Both the position numbers and the translations under genes were made by a program. Of a DNA stretch of 64,000 bases, positions 9,046-16,805 are shown piece after piece (position 1 is the first letter of the stretch; the number at the start of each line of letters is the position of its first letter). This DNA comes from Candidatus Thalassospirochaeta sargassi (GTDB lineage Bacteria > Spirochaetota > Spirochaetia > UBA9216), in assembly GCA_028532855.1 (NCBI GenBank), contig JAQQAL010000011.1, forward strand, positions 124,001 to 188,000, read 5' to 3'. The notes under the pieces are model-generated. The model had not been told where the DNA came from. It was given only the letters and a program-made list of their open reading frames with translations, and did no database searches.

Positions 9046-9510
9046 CTAATAAAGAGAAGAATCGTAGGCATCAATATCGTCAATTATATCTTCAAAACTG
9101 GTATCTTCAGACTGCTTCGATAGCACGTAGACATCACCTACAGCTATTGAGTCATATTCCCAGTTCATAAGCCCTTCAGCTATAAAGTACAGGGTCAGAG
9201 TATCACCGTCTGTGGATAAATCATATGCATAATATCCGCTGTAGTAATTTAATAGGGCATTTATTTCAAGATGGTACCCGTCGTTGTTCCAGCTGAATGA
9301 AGCCTCTCTACCTGCGAAATCCACCTCGGTGCCGGCCATACGCGCAGTGCCGTCTTCAGACAGTTCCATAGCAAGAGCATATTCACTATCATCGACCCAG
9401 ATACCTACGAGATCTTCATCCTCTATGCTGCTGAAAATATTACATGAAGAAAAAAGTAATGCAGCTGCGGCTGCTGTAACTGCAAATAAAGCAAAATATT
9501 TTCTATTCAT
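9046..9510 (-). CDS. Small lipoprotein, family B, second copy
   Basis: A 154-residue predicted lipoprotein; the signal peptide ends in LLFSSC (Cys about 23). The mature part contains LVGIWVDDSEYAL and STDGDTLTLYFI, the W-x-x and DG-x-x-L strand pattern of small lipocalin-like beta proteins. It is paralogous to the gene at 10089-10562, most clearly in the YxYDLSTDGDTLTL segment. I chose the ATG at 9510, with GGAG 8 bases upstream; the longer frame lacks a signal peptide. It overlaps the preceding lipoprotein gene by 8 bases. Function unknown. Confidence 0.75.
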   Translation of the reverse strand: MNRKYFALFAVTAAAAALLFSSCNIFSSIEDEDLVGIWVDDSEYALAMELSEDGTARMAGTEVDFAGREASFSWNNDGYHLEINALLNYYSGYYAYDLSTDGDTLTLYFIAEGLMNWEYDSIAVGDVYVLSKQSEDTSFEDIIDDIDAYDSSLY

Positions 9511-9997
9511 TTCCGAACTCCTTAAGACAGGCCCTTGCAGCAGCGTCAGTTTCATCGCTGTAATCAACTATCCGGGTCAGATAAAGTATATCCCCCGGCT
9601 CCAGGGAATAATCCTCATTACCTTCAAAAACCGTCAGAGATATGTCGTCGGATGAATATGAATAAATTTCAAACTCGAAGCCAAGGATGCCGAAATACTG
9701 ACTCAGTGTCAGGGTATCATTATTCAAGCTATAATTAAAGTCTGTGACATTTGGAAAAAGCGGAGCATTATAATTAGGCCAGTTTTCAGTCCAATCCGTT
9801 ATATAGACTCTACCGTCGTCTCTGAAATCATAATAGCAGTAACTTTCCTCAGACCAGTAATCATCGCTCCAGCTCCCGCTGCGCCACAATCCCACAAGGG
9901 CAGATTCTTCCTCGCTCATGAAGAGCCCGCCGCAGCTGCTGAGTAATAGGATGATTACCATTACGACCGCAAACATTATCAATTTGTGTTTTTTCAT
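9503..9997 (-). CDS. Small lipoprotein, family A, second copy
   Basis: A 164-residue predicted lipoprotein with a signal ending LLLSSC (Cys about 22). The mature part has EEESALVGLWRSG, SYCYYDFRDDGRVYITDWTE, FNYSLNND.LTLSQYFGI and GFEFEI. These segments match the gene at 10559-11041 closely (EEAQSLEGLWYSG, CYYDFRADGRVFVTEWTD, FNYSVRNG), so the two are duplicates. The ATG at 9997 has AGAGGA upstream. It heads a two-gene unit with its own promoter at 10028-10056 and is translationally coupled to the next gene. Function unknown; probably a periplasmic or surface beta protein. Confidence 0.78.
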   Translation of the reverse strand: MKKHKLIMFAVVMVIILLLSSCGGLFMSEEESALVGLWRSGSWSDDYWSEESYCYYDFRDDGRVYITDWTENWPNYNAPLFPNVTDFNYSLNNDTLTLSQYFGILGFEFEIYSYSSDDISLTVFEGNEDYSLEPGDILYLTRIVDYSDETDAAARACLKEFGNE

Positions 9998-10010
9998 TCA
10001 TTCCTCTTTA

Positions 10011-10030
10011 AATTGAATTTTTATTCAATT
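10011..10030. repeat. Inverted repeat at the start of the A'-B' lipoprotein transcript
   Basis: AATTGAAT, TTTT, ATTCAATT: an 8-bp perfect stem between the predicted -10 element and the ATG at 9997. It could be an operator or a 5' mRNA hairpin. Confidence 0.35.
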
Positions 10031-10056
10031 ATAAGGACAGTATAAATTCGGGTCAA
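10028..10056 (-). promoter_or_regulatory. Sigma70-type promoter for the second lipoprotein pair
   Basis: On the minus strand TTGACC and TATAAT are separated by exactly 17 bases, a near-consensus promoter. It lies between the first pair (ending at 10089) and the second pair (starting at 9997), so the second copy has its own transcription start. Confidence 0.6.
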
Positions 10057-10088
10057 TTTCTTTTTTTTAGAACTATGCAAAAACGGTA

Positions 10089-10562
10089 CTAATATGCGCT
10101 GTAATAATCATCACTGAAGTAATACTGGAAGTCGTTTACTTCGTCCCTCGAAAGTTCAATTCTGTCACCGGTACGTATTTCTTCATAAGTTTCGTTGAAG
10201 AAATTGCGCCTGATCAGTATCATAAAAAGCGTATTTCCGTCAGTGCTGTACTCATATGCATATTCGGCAAAGTACATTCCAAGCCAGCCGGTTACGGTGA
10301 TGTAATTCTCATCCATTGACCAGGTAAAGTTCTGGTCTATAGCCTCATCATAGATGATGATATCATCCGGGTCGCCCATAATGAAATCGCCGCCTTCCCT
10401 GAACTCAAAGACAACGGTATAACTGTCATACCCGTCCGCTGTTTCAACGGTTCCGACCCAGAGAGAATCGGCAATGTCAGTCCCGTCCGGACCATCGGAG
10501 CGGCATGAGTTTAAGAAGATAACCGGCAGGATTATAATTATAAGAATCATCCTTGCTCTCAT
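10089..10562 (-). CDS. Small lipoprotein, family B, first copy
   Basis: A 157-residue predicted lipoprotein with signal VIFLNSC (Cys about 20). The mature part has DSLWVGTVET, VVFEFREGGDF, FTWSMDENYITVTGW and AYEYSTDGNTLFM, matching the family-B gene at 9046-9510 in order and spacing (WVxx..FSWNNDGYHLEI..YAYDLSTDGDTLTL). The ATG at 10562 has GGAGG 6 bases upstream and overlaps the stop of the family-A gene by 4 bases (ATGA). Function unknown. Confidence 0.75.
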   Translation of the reverse strand: MRARMILIIIILPVIFLNSCRSDGPDGTDIADSLWVGTVETADGYDSYTVVFEFREGGDFIMGDPDDIIIYDEAIDQNFTWSMDENYITVTGWLGMYFAEYAYEYSTDGNTLFMILIRRNFFNETYEEIRTGDRIELSRDEVNDFQYYFSDDYYSAY

Positions 10563-11041
10563 TCTTCACCTCCGTACAGCGAGCGGACTTCCGCTGCTCT
10601 GGAATAGTTCATTTCCTTATAGAGATAAAAATCCTGTTCGTCATAGATGTAATAAAAATCAAAATCGTTTGTGTAATCTGAAACAATAAGGTGACAGTAG
10701 CCCTCGGAAATTGACGAATCATCATCAATTATGAACTCAAAACTTGCGATTCCAAGATATTGAACCATTTTGAGAATTCCATTCCTAACCGAGTAATTGA
10801 AGTGCGACGGGATAAGAATGCTGTTTCCTAGCTCAACATCATCGGTCCATTCGGTTACAAAAACCCTTCCATCAGCACGGAAGTCATAATAACAGGTTGA
10901 ATCTTCCGAATCCCAGCCTCCGCTGTACCAAAGCCCTTCAAGGCTCTGAGCCTCTTCGCTTAAGAACCATCCGTTTATATAATAGCAGCCTGAAATAAAA
11001 AGCACAGAAACGGCAACAGCAAAAAGAAAAACTCTTTTCAT
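10559..11041 (-). CDS. Small lipoprotein, family A, first copy
   Basis: A 160-residue predicted lipoprotein with signal VLFISGC (Cys about 19). It is paralogous to the gene at 9503-9997 through the GLWYSGGWDSEDS, CYYDFRADGRVF and QYLGIASFEF segments. I chose the ATG at 11041, with AGGAG 6 bases upstream; the in-frame TTG at 11047 overlaps that site. It leads the first A-B pair. Very acidic and tyrosine-rich; function unknown. Confidence 0.76.
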   Translation of the reverse strand: MKRVFLFAVAVSVLFISGCYYINGWFLSEEAQSLEGLWYSGGWDSEDSTCYYDFRADGRVFVTEWTDDVELGNSILIPSHFNYSVRNGILKMVQYLGIASFEFIIDDDSSISEGYCHLIVSDYTNDFDFYYIYDEQDFYLYKEMNYSRAAEVRSLYGGEE

Positions 11042-11139
11042 ATGCAACTCCTATTTACTTTTACTCTTTAAATATTTTAACACGGGTTCATTGATTTTTC
11101 GATTTTTAATGGAACGAACGGGCGCAAAGCTCCTGAATT

Positions 11140-13416
11140 TCAGTCTTCAATCAGGTTCATGACCATATAACTCTTCACGAACAGCACAGGCGGCAGATCC
11201 TTATATGACTTTATTTCCCGGTCGAAAAACAACTGATTCAGCTTGAATACCCCTGTAGCCCTGTTCTCATAGTTGCCGGGAAGGCCAAGCATTATCATGG
11301 ACGCCCCTGATGAGGTATCAGCGAGGATCTCGTGAAAACTGTCGTCCGACCAGGGAAGGATTATTATCTCGCCCTCCAGCCTGGAAAGTTTCAGCAGCCT
11401 TGAAATCTCTTCCCGTGCGGAGGAATCATTCTGATCCTTCTCAAGGCGTCGGATTATCCTGATATTATATGGTGCAAGCCTTCTGTCACGAAGGTAGCGG
11501 TTTATTATGAAGGCCAGCAGAACCATCAGATTACCGTTTCGTTCACCGCGCCACCAAATATCAAGCCTCATCCGTCCCGCGGCGGGAATGCCGGGCTTGT
11601 AAAGCAGCAGGTTCTGGTGATCATCCAGCACAGCCTTTATTACCCTGACATTGTTGATCCGGCTGTTGTATGCAAGCAGAACAGTATTATTATCGATTCC
11701 TGTTACATTGCCGCCCTGTAACAGGGTGATAATCGAATCAGTCATATTTGCCGATTTTACAAATGATACCGGAACGGTTGAATTGAGATCTGACAGCCTC
11801 TCCTCAAATCCTTCATTCTGAATACCTGTGAGCAGATCACAGTTTACAAGACCCTGAAATGCGGCAATCTGCTCGGCAAGTTCAACAACTGCGCGGCATT
11901 CGTTCTCATGCTCGGGGAAGGCAATGCAGGTAAGCACAGGACGCCAGTTCCGGGTACCCTGAACAATAGTTTTAAGCCGGACAAGCCCGCGTGTAATCTG
12001 CGAGAAAATAAATCCCCACCAAACACCTTCGAGCCGGCCGCTTGATTTATACTTTAATATCAGTTTAAACATGATGAACTGACTTGCGAATATTGCAAGC
12101 CCGACAAGCCAGTTAAAAAGACAGATTGCTATTATACAGGCTGAACAGCCGTAAAGTGATATAAGCCAGTGCCCCCTGAAGGTTGGTCTGAAAGTCGGGT
12201 TTCTGCTTATTCGTTCAAGAAAGGCTGCGCCGTTAACCCAGCCGTAAACAACAAGGAAAAGGATACCGACAACCATCGATGCGAAGTTTATGCTGCCCAT
12301 CCAGATTATTAGAAGGCCTATAAAAAACGACAGAATTACAGCATATCTCGGTTCGGTGCCATCCTCCCTGAAATCGTTCTTGAGAAAACCCAGCTGCCGC
12401 GGCAGAATACCGTCGCGGGCCAGAAACTGAAGGGTACGCGGGCCTGTCATAAATACCGAAAGAGCCGATGAACAGGTTGCGAAAAGAACACCTGCAAGAA
12501 TCATCACGCCTGGAATATTGTATGGAAATCGGTTTCCAAGCCCGAAAAGCCTCGTAAGAATTACACCTGCAGGAATACCGTTCTCATAACCGCTAATCAG
12601 AATATCTTTGTTAATAAACGAGAAAACCAGAGCGGCAAGGATGTAGAAGACCATAGTCATTGCAATGGCTGAGAATGTCCCTTTCACAATACTTTTTCGC
12701 GGTTCTTTTAGATCCCCGCTCATACCGATTCCTGAACTGATACCTGTTACTGCTGGAAAAAACTGGGTAAAGGTAAGAAAGAATATCCCCATCGTAAGCG
12801 TTCGATTGCCGCTGATGTTCAGCCCGGTGGTAAACACCGCCCTGCCCTCATAGGAGGGCCCGATGAAGGGGGCGGCGAAGATTGTTAAAACAGAGGCAAG
12901 TAAAACAAAAAGTATAAGAATCTGAAGTTTCAGGGTAAAATCGGCGCCAATCATGACAATGATGAAGAAGACAATCATGAAGCAGGTTGCCAGAACCTGT
13001 TTCTGCACCAAGACCGATCCAGGGTCGGATGCCGCGAAAATATCGAATGTGCGGGCAAGCCAGGGCGCTATGAGGCTATGCAGCGGCTCGGCAAAGCCTA
13101 TGCAGTAGAAGCCTATTGAGGCAGCCTGGGCAAGGTAGAGCATAATTCCTATGGAACCGCCCATCGCGCTGCCGAGAGATTGTTTAGACAGTGCGTAGAG
13201 ACCGCCGCCCTCGATGTTATTGAGGTTTGTAGCGCAGTCGGACAGCGATGATGTAGTAGCCAGCGTTACGGAGTGGGCAATCAGGACGATTGCAAGCATG
13301 GAAGCGAATCCCACATCAGCCGTAAGCAGAGGCATCAGCAGAAACAGCACCGTGCCTAAGATGGCCTCAGTTGACGGGACGAAAACTCCCTTGAAGGTTC
13401 CGAATTTACCTGCCAT
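11140..13416 (-). CDS. APC-superfamily transporter resembling SLC12 cation-chloride cotransporters
   Basis: A 758-residue membrane protein. Residues 1-460 hold about 12 membrane segments; residues 470-758 form a soluble C-terminal domain. Signatures of the cation-chloride cotransporter branch are visible: EGGGLYALSKQSLGSAMGGSIG followed by YCIGFAEPL, and TGISSGIGMSGDLKEPRKSI in helix 6. Eukaryotic NKCC/KCC proteins carry equivalent motifs with a similar C-terminal domain. Predicted role: ion or amino-acid symport across the inner membrane; ions not readable from sequence. The avtA stop lies 3 bases before its start, so it is in an operon with avtA and the FAH-family gene. Confidence 0.75.
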   Translation of the reverse strand: MAGKFGTFKGVFVPSTEAILGTVLFLLMPLLTADVGFASMLAIVLIAHSVTLATTSSLSDCATNLNNIEGGGLYALSKQSLGSAMGGSIGIMLYLAQAASIGFYCIGFAEPLHSLIAPWLARTFDIFAASDPGSVLVQKQVLATCFMIVFFIIVMIGADFTLKLQILILFVLLASVLTIFAAPFIGPSYEGRAVFTTGLNISGNRTLTMGIFFLTFTQFFPAVTGISSGIGMSGDLKEPRKSIVKGTFSAIAMTMVFYILAALVFSFINKDILISGYENGIPAGVILTRLFGLGNRFPYNIPGVMILAGVLFATCSSALSVFMTGPRTLQFLARDGILPRQLGFLKNDFREDGTEPRYAVILSFFIGLLIIWMGSINFASMVVGILFLVVYGWVNGAAFLERISRNPTFRPTFRGHWLISLYGCSACIIAICLFNWLVGLAIFASQFIMFKLILKYKSSGRLEGVWWGFIFSQITRGLVRLKTIVQGTRNWRPVLTCIAFPEHENECRAVVELAEQIAAFQGLVNCDLLTGIQNEGFEERLSDLNSTVPVSFVKSANMTDSIITLLQGGNVTGIDNNTVLLAYNSRINNVRVIKAVLDDHQNLLLYKPGIPAAGRMRLDIWWRGERNGNLMVLLAFIINRYLRDRRLAPYNIRIIRRLEKDQNDSSAREEISRLLKLSRLEGEIIILPWSDDSFHEILADTSSGASMIMLGLPGNYENRATGVFKLNQLFFDREIKSYKDLPPVLFVKSYMVMNLIED

Positions 13417-13419
13417 TGT

Positions 13420-14667
13420 TTATCCCTTTTCAACCTCTTCCGCTATTATATCAAGACCTCTACTAACCTCGGCAAAGTCGCCGGAATAATTCACCCTGAT
13501 ACATTGATGCCGGTGTTCCCAGGCTTCATCCTCTTCCGGAAGTCCGAAGAAAAAGTAGTCACCGGGAACTATGATTACCCCGCGATTTTTTAGACGGTTA
13601 TACAGATCGACGGAGCCGCATTGAAGATTTTTGAACCACAGCCACAGAAAGATTGCGCCCTCGCTTTTATGTATCGAATATTCGATGCCGTCAAATCTTT
13701 CTTTTATATACTTTATAGTCTGTTCTGATTTTGACCTGTAGTAGGGCATTACAATCTCACGGCTTATATCAAGAATGCTTCCGTCTTTCAGCATAGGCAA
13801 CACAATCTCCTGCCCTACACCCGAGGGAGCAAGGCTCGCGACGGCACTCATGGCCGAGAGGGCTTCTATCATCTCTTCTTTAGCTACTATAATCCCTGTT
13901 CTTGTTGCAGGTAAACCTATCTTAGAAAGGCTCATACTAAGTACAATATTCTCATTCCAGACCGGCTTGACATCTTCAAATATGATACCGGGAAAGGGCA
14001 GCCCATAGGCATTGTCCAGAATAAGCGGTATATCATGTTCAGCAGCCAGTTCACTCAGGCGGCCTACCTCGACATCTGTCAGCACGTTGCCGGTCGGATT
14101 AGTCGGCCGCGACGCAGTAATTGCGTTTACGCCCGTAATATCTATCCGGTCAAAATCAACCTGATATTTAAACATATTCGGCGCGTACTCATTAATTCCA
14201 GGTCTGAACGACACAAAGGACCCGGGGTCTATGGTCTGGTCGGCATATCCGATATATTCAGGCATCAGGGGAAGCAGGATCCGCCCTTTTGTACCGTCAG
14301 CCATTTTACCTGCAAGCATATTGTACAGCAGAAAGCAGGAGGTTTGGCTGCCGTTAATTACAGCAATATTCTTTCCTGTAACAGGCCATCCGTACTGATT
14401 ATGCAGAAGCTCCGCGAGGGCATCGAAAAACTTAAGGCTGCCTATTGATGTTCCGTAAAGACCCATCATCTTCTGATACTGACTCCCGTTTTCAAGAATA
14501 TCAGTCATCCGCTTTCGCCAAACCTCATTAACCTCTGGAATAAGCGCTGGGTTTCCGCCGCCAAGCATACAGGTTCCTTCTATTCCGGCATATTTGCCTA
14601 AATCATCTACAAGATCCTTTATGCCTGTATCATTTATAAATCGTTCGCCGAATGATGAAAATTTCAT
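13420..14667 (-). CDS. avtA: Valine-pyruvate aminotransferase
   Basis: A 415-residue PLP enzyme of aminotransferase class I/II. It follows E. coli AvtA throughout: MLGGGNPALIPE near residue 34, NGSQTS, LLPLMPEYIGYAD, SRPTNPTGNVLTD, DNAYGLPFPGI and SLSKIGLPATRTGI containing the PLP lysine. AvtA transfers amino groups between alanine/pyruvate and valine/2-oxoisovalerate in the cytosol. It starts 1 base after the FAH-family stop and precedes the SLC12-like permease. The joint role of the three genes is not evident. Confidence 0.88.
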   Translation of the reverse strand: MKFSSFGERFINDTGIKDLVDDLGKYAGIEGTCMLGGGNPALIPEVNEVWRKRMTDILENGSQYQKMMGLYGTSIGSLKFFDALAELLHNQYGWPVTGKNIAVINGSQTSCFLLYNMLAGKMADGTKGRILLPLMPEYIGYADQTIDPGSFVSFRPGINEYAPNMFKYQVDFDRIDITGVNAITASRPTNPTGNVLTDVEVGRLSELAAEHDIPLILDNAYGLPFPGIIFEDVKPVWNENIVLSMSLSKIGLPATRTGIIVAKEEMIEALSAMSAVASLAPSGVGQEIVLPMLKDGSILDISREIVMPYYRSKSEQTIKYIKERFDGIEYSIHKSEGAIFLWLWFKNLQCGSVDLYNRLKNRGVIIVPGDYFFFGLPEEDEAWEHRHQCIRVNYSGDFAEVSRGLDIIAEEVEKG

Positions 14668-14668
14668 A

Positions 14669-15376
14669 CTATGCCCTTACAACGGGGTTCCTCAGAACAC
14701 CGATATTTTCAATCTCTACCTCAACAAGATCCCCCTCTTTTATGAGCCCCACTCCCTTCGGAGTGCCAGTGCTTATGAGATCCCCCGCTTCAAGGGTAAA
14801 CCACGATGATAGAATTGAAACAATCTGCTTAATACCGAATATCATCTGATTGGTATTTCCACTCTGAACAGTTTGACCGTTTAAACGGCATACAATATCA
14901 AGATTATCCGGATTGCCGATATCCTCTGTCCTTACAATTACAGGACCAACCGGACAGTATGTGTCGAGAGATTTTCCGCGGAACCATCCTGCTTTATCAC
15001 CAGTCTGAAGATTTCTCTGACTGACATCATTGAGACAGGTAAATCCGTAGATGTAATCTATTGCATCCTCTTCCTGCACATTTCTGCAGTCCTTTGAGAT
15101 TATGAAGGCAAGTTCCGCCTCATAATCGGTTCTGGGTTCTTCAAAATCATAGTTATCGATGAAGGCAGGAATTATGATATTTTCTTCAGGGCCGATGAGA
15201 GACGAGCTGGCTTTTGGAAAAATAACAGGTTCAGTCGGTGTCTCAGGTTTATATCCGCCGGCAAGGATGGAAACACTTTCCTTTACATGTTCAGAATAGT
15301 TCAGTCCAAGCGCTACTATTTTTCCTGGTTTTAATTTATATTTTTCTTCAGAATTCAAAATCGGAAGTTCGATCAT
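14669..15376 (-). CDS. Fumarylacetoacetate hydrolase family protein
   Basis: A 235-residue member of the FAH superfamily (2-keto-4-pentenoate hydratase, oxaloacetate decarboxylase or acylpyruvase types). Seen: ALGLNYSEH, FPKASSSLIGP, the metal site DYEAELAFIISKDCRNV, YIYGFTCLNDVSQRNLQ and the terminal LISTGTPKGVG. AGGAG precedes the ATG at 15376. It is the first gene of the avtA-permease unit. The exact beta-keto-acid substrate cannot be decided from the sequence; oxaloacetate decarboxylase or acylpyruvate hydrolase activity is common in proteins of this length. Confidence 0.85.
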   Translation of the reverse strand: MIELPILNSEEKYKLKPGKIVALGLNYSEHVKESVSILAGGYKPETPTEPVIFPKASSSLIGPEENIIIPAFIDNYDFEEPRTDYEAELAFIISKDCRNVQEEDAIDYIYGFTCLNDVSQRNLQTGDKAGWFRGKSLDTYCPVGPVIVRTEDIGNPDNLDIVCRLNGQTVQSGNTNQMIFGIKQIVSILSSWFTLEAGDLISTGTPKGVGLIKEGDLVEVEIENIGVLRNPVVRA

Positions 15377-15424
15377 GCTGATCTCCTATTTAATTGAGAA
15401 TTAATTGTGAATATTCTACAACAT

Positions 15425-16786
15425 TCAGGTAAGATCGTGTACCCACTTTTCAGATCTCACGCGCATCATACATATGACAGATTTAACAACCTCTTCGAGA
15501 CTGACAAAGGCATAGACGATGTAAACAGGAAGCTCAAGGTAGATTCCGGTTATAAAAGCAAGAACGACCCCGACTCCCCAGACCCCGGCAATCTCGGTTA
15601 CTGCCGCAAAGAGAGTATCGCCTCCGCCGCGAAAAATCCCTACTATTGAATGGATATTGAAGGATTTAAACGGCAGAAAAGCTGAAAAAATCAGGATGAT
15701 AATGCTTGCCGACTGTTTCAGTGAATCATCCACATTAAACCCCCTCGGCAGAATACCGCTGAAAGCAGCACAGATTAGCGCTATAACAATACCCTCAATC
15801 AGTGCAAACTTTATAAAAGAACGACCGTTTCTACGTGCCCCGTCATAATCACCCTCGCCTATTTTCTTACCCGTAAGCACAGCAGTCCCTGTTGATGAGC
15901 CTATCATGGCGACAAACATAAGGTTCATAACCGCTTCAGCAATATTCACCGAGGCAAGAGCGGAGGTTCCCATCCGACCGTATACAACCTTGAAAACGGT
16001 CATACCGAGGGCCCAGAACAGCTCATTTATAATAACCGGTGAGGCCGTCTTTATGAATCGTTTAAGGAAATCCGCGCTAAACCCTGTCATCTCACGGAAC
16101 GTACCAGCGGCAGGATTTTCCCGTCCGTTGTAGATCAGAACTATCAGCAAAATACATTCAACACCCCGTGCCACAGCAGTCGCTATAGCAGCCCCGCTTA
16201 CCCCAAGGGCCGGAAAACCGGCCTTGCCGAAAATAAGCAGCCAGTTCAGGAGAGTGTTCATCCCCAGAGATACCGCTGATACAATAAACGGCAGGTTGGC
16301 TTTCTCGATGCTGCGCTGCACCTGCGACATGGTAATTACTACGGCTGAAAAAAGGTAGCTGACGGCAACTACCGACACATAATCTGCCCCGAGCCTTATT
16401 ACTTCCCGGTCAGTTGAAAATATACCTACCAGTTTCTCCGGAATTATTAGGGAAAGAAAGCTGAAGGGCAGGGCGCCGGCAAGTCCCAGAAGGACGCTCA
16501 AACCAGAGGTTTTCCTTATACTTGCATAGTCTTTTTTACCCCAGAACTGGGAGACAAATATTCCGCTTGCGCTGCCTATGCCGAAGAGAAGCAGGGTATA
16601 GAGAAAAAAAAGCTGGTTTCCAATACCAACAGCAGCAATTTCAACCTCGCCCAGCTGACCAATCATCAGGGTATCTACAAAAGACAGCGATGATATAATA
16701 AGATTCTGCAGGGCTACAGGTGCCGCTATTTTAAAGAGACTGATATAAATCTCATTTTTTAAAGGGTTTCTATTTTTATTGAACAT
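15425..16786 (-). CDS. MATE family efflux transporter
   Basis: A 453-residue membrane protein with 12 predicted helices in two repeats of six. Family features: ALQNLIISSLSFVDTLMIGQLGE at the N-terminus, GIGNQLFFLYTLL, and the second-half FIGSSTGTAVLTGKKIGEGDYDGARR signature. It exports drugs or metabolites in exchange for Na+ or H+ across the inner membrane. It is followed on the same strand by the FAH-family gene after 48 bases. Substrate unknown. Confidence 0.9.
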   Translation of the reverse strand: MFNKNRNPLKNEIYISLFKIAAPVALQNLIISSLSFVDTLMIGQLGEVEIAAVGIGNQLFFLYTLLLFGIGSASGIFVSQFWGKKDYASIRKTSGLSVLLGLAGALPFSFLSLIIPEKLVGIFSTDREVIRLGADYVSVVAVSYLFSAVVITMSQVQRSIEKANLPFIVSAVSLGMNTLLNWLLIFGKAGFPALGVSGAAIATAVARGVECILLIVLIYNGRENPAAGTFREMTGFSADFLKRFIKTASPVIINELFWALGMTVFKVVYGRMGTSALASVNIAEAVMNLMFVAMIGSSTGTAVLTGKKIGEGDYDGARRNGRSFIKFALIEGIVIALICAAFSGILPRGFNVDDSLKQSASIIILIFSAFLPFKSFNIHSIVGIFRGGGDTLFAAVTEIAGVWGVGVVLAFITGIYLELPVYIVYAFVSLEEVVKSVICMMRVRSEKWVHDLT

Positions 16787-16805
16787 TAAAATCTCCGCTA
16801 AACGG

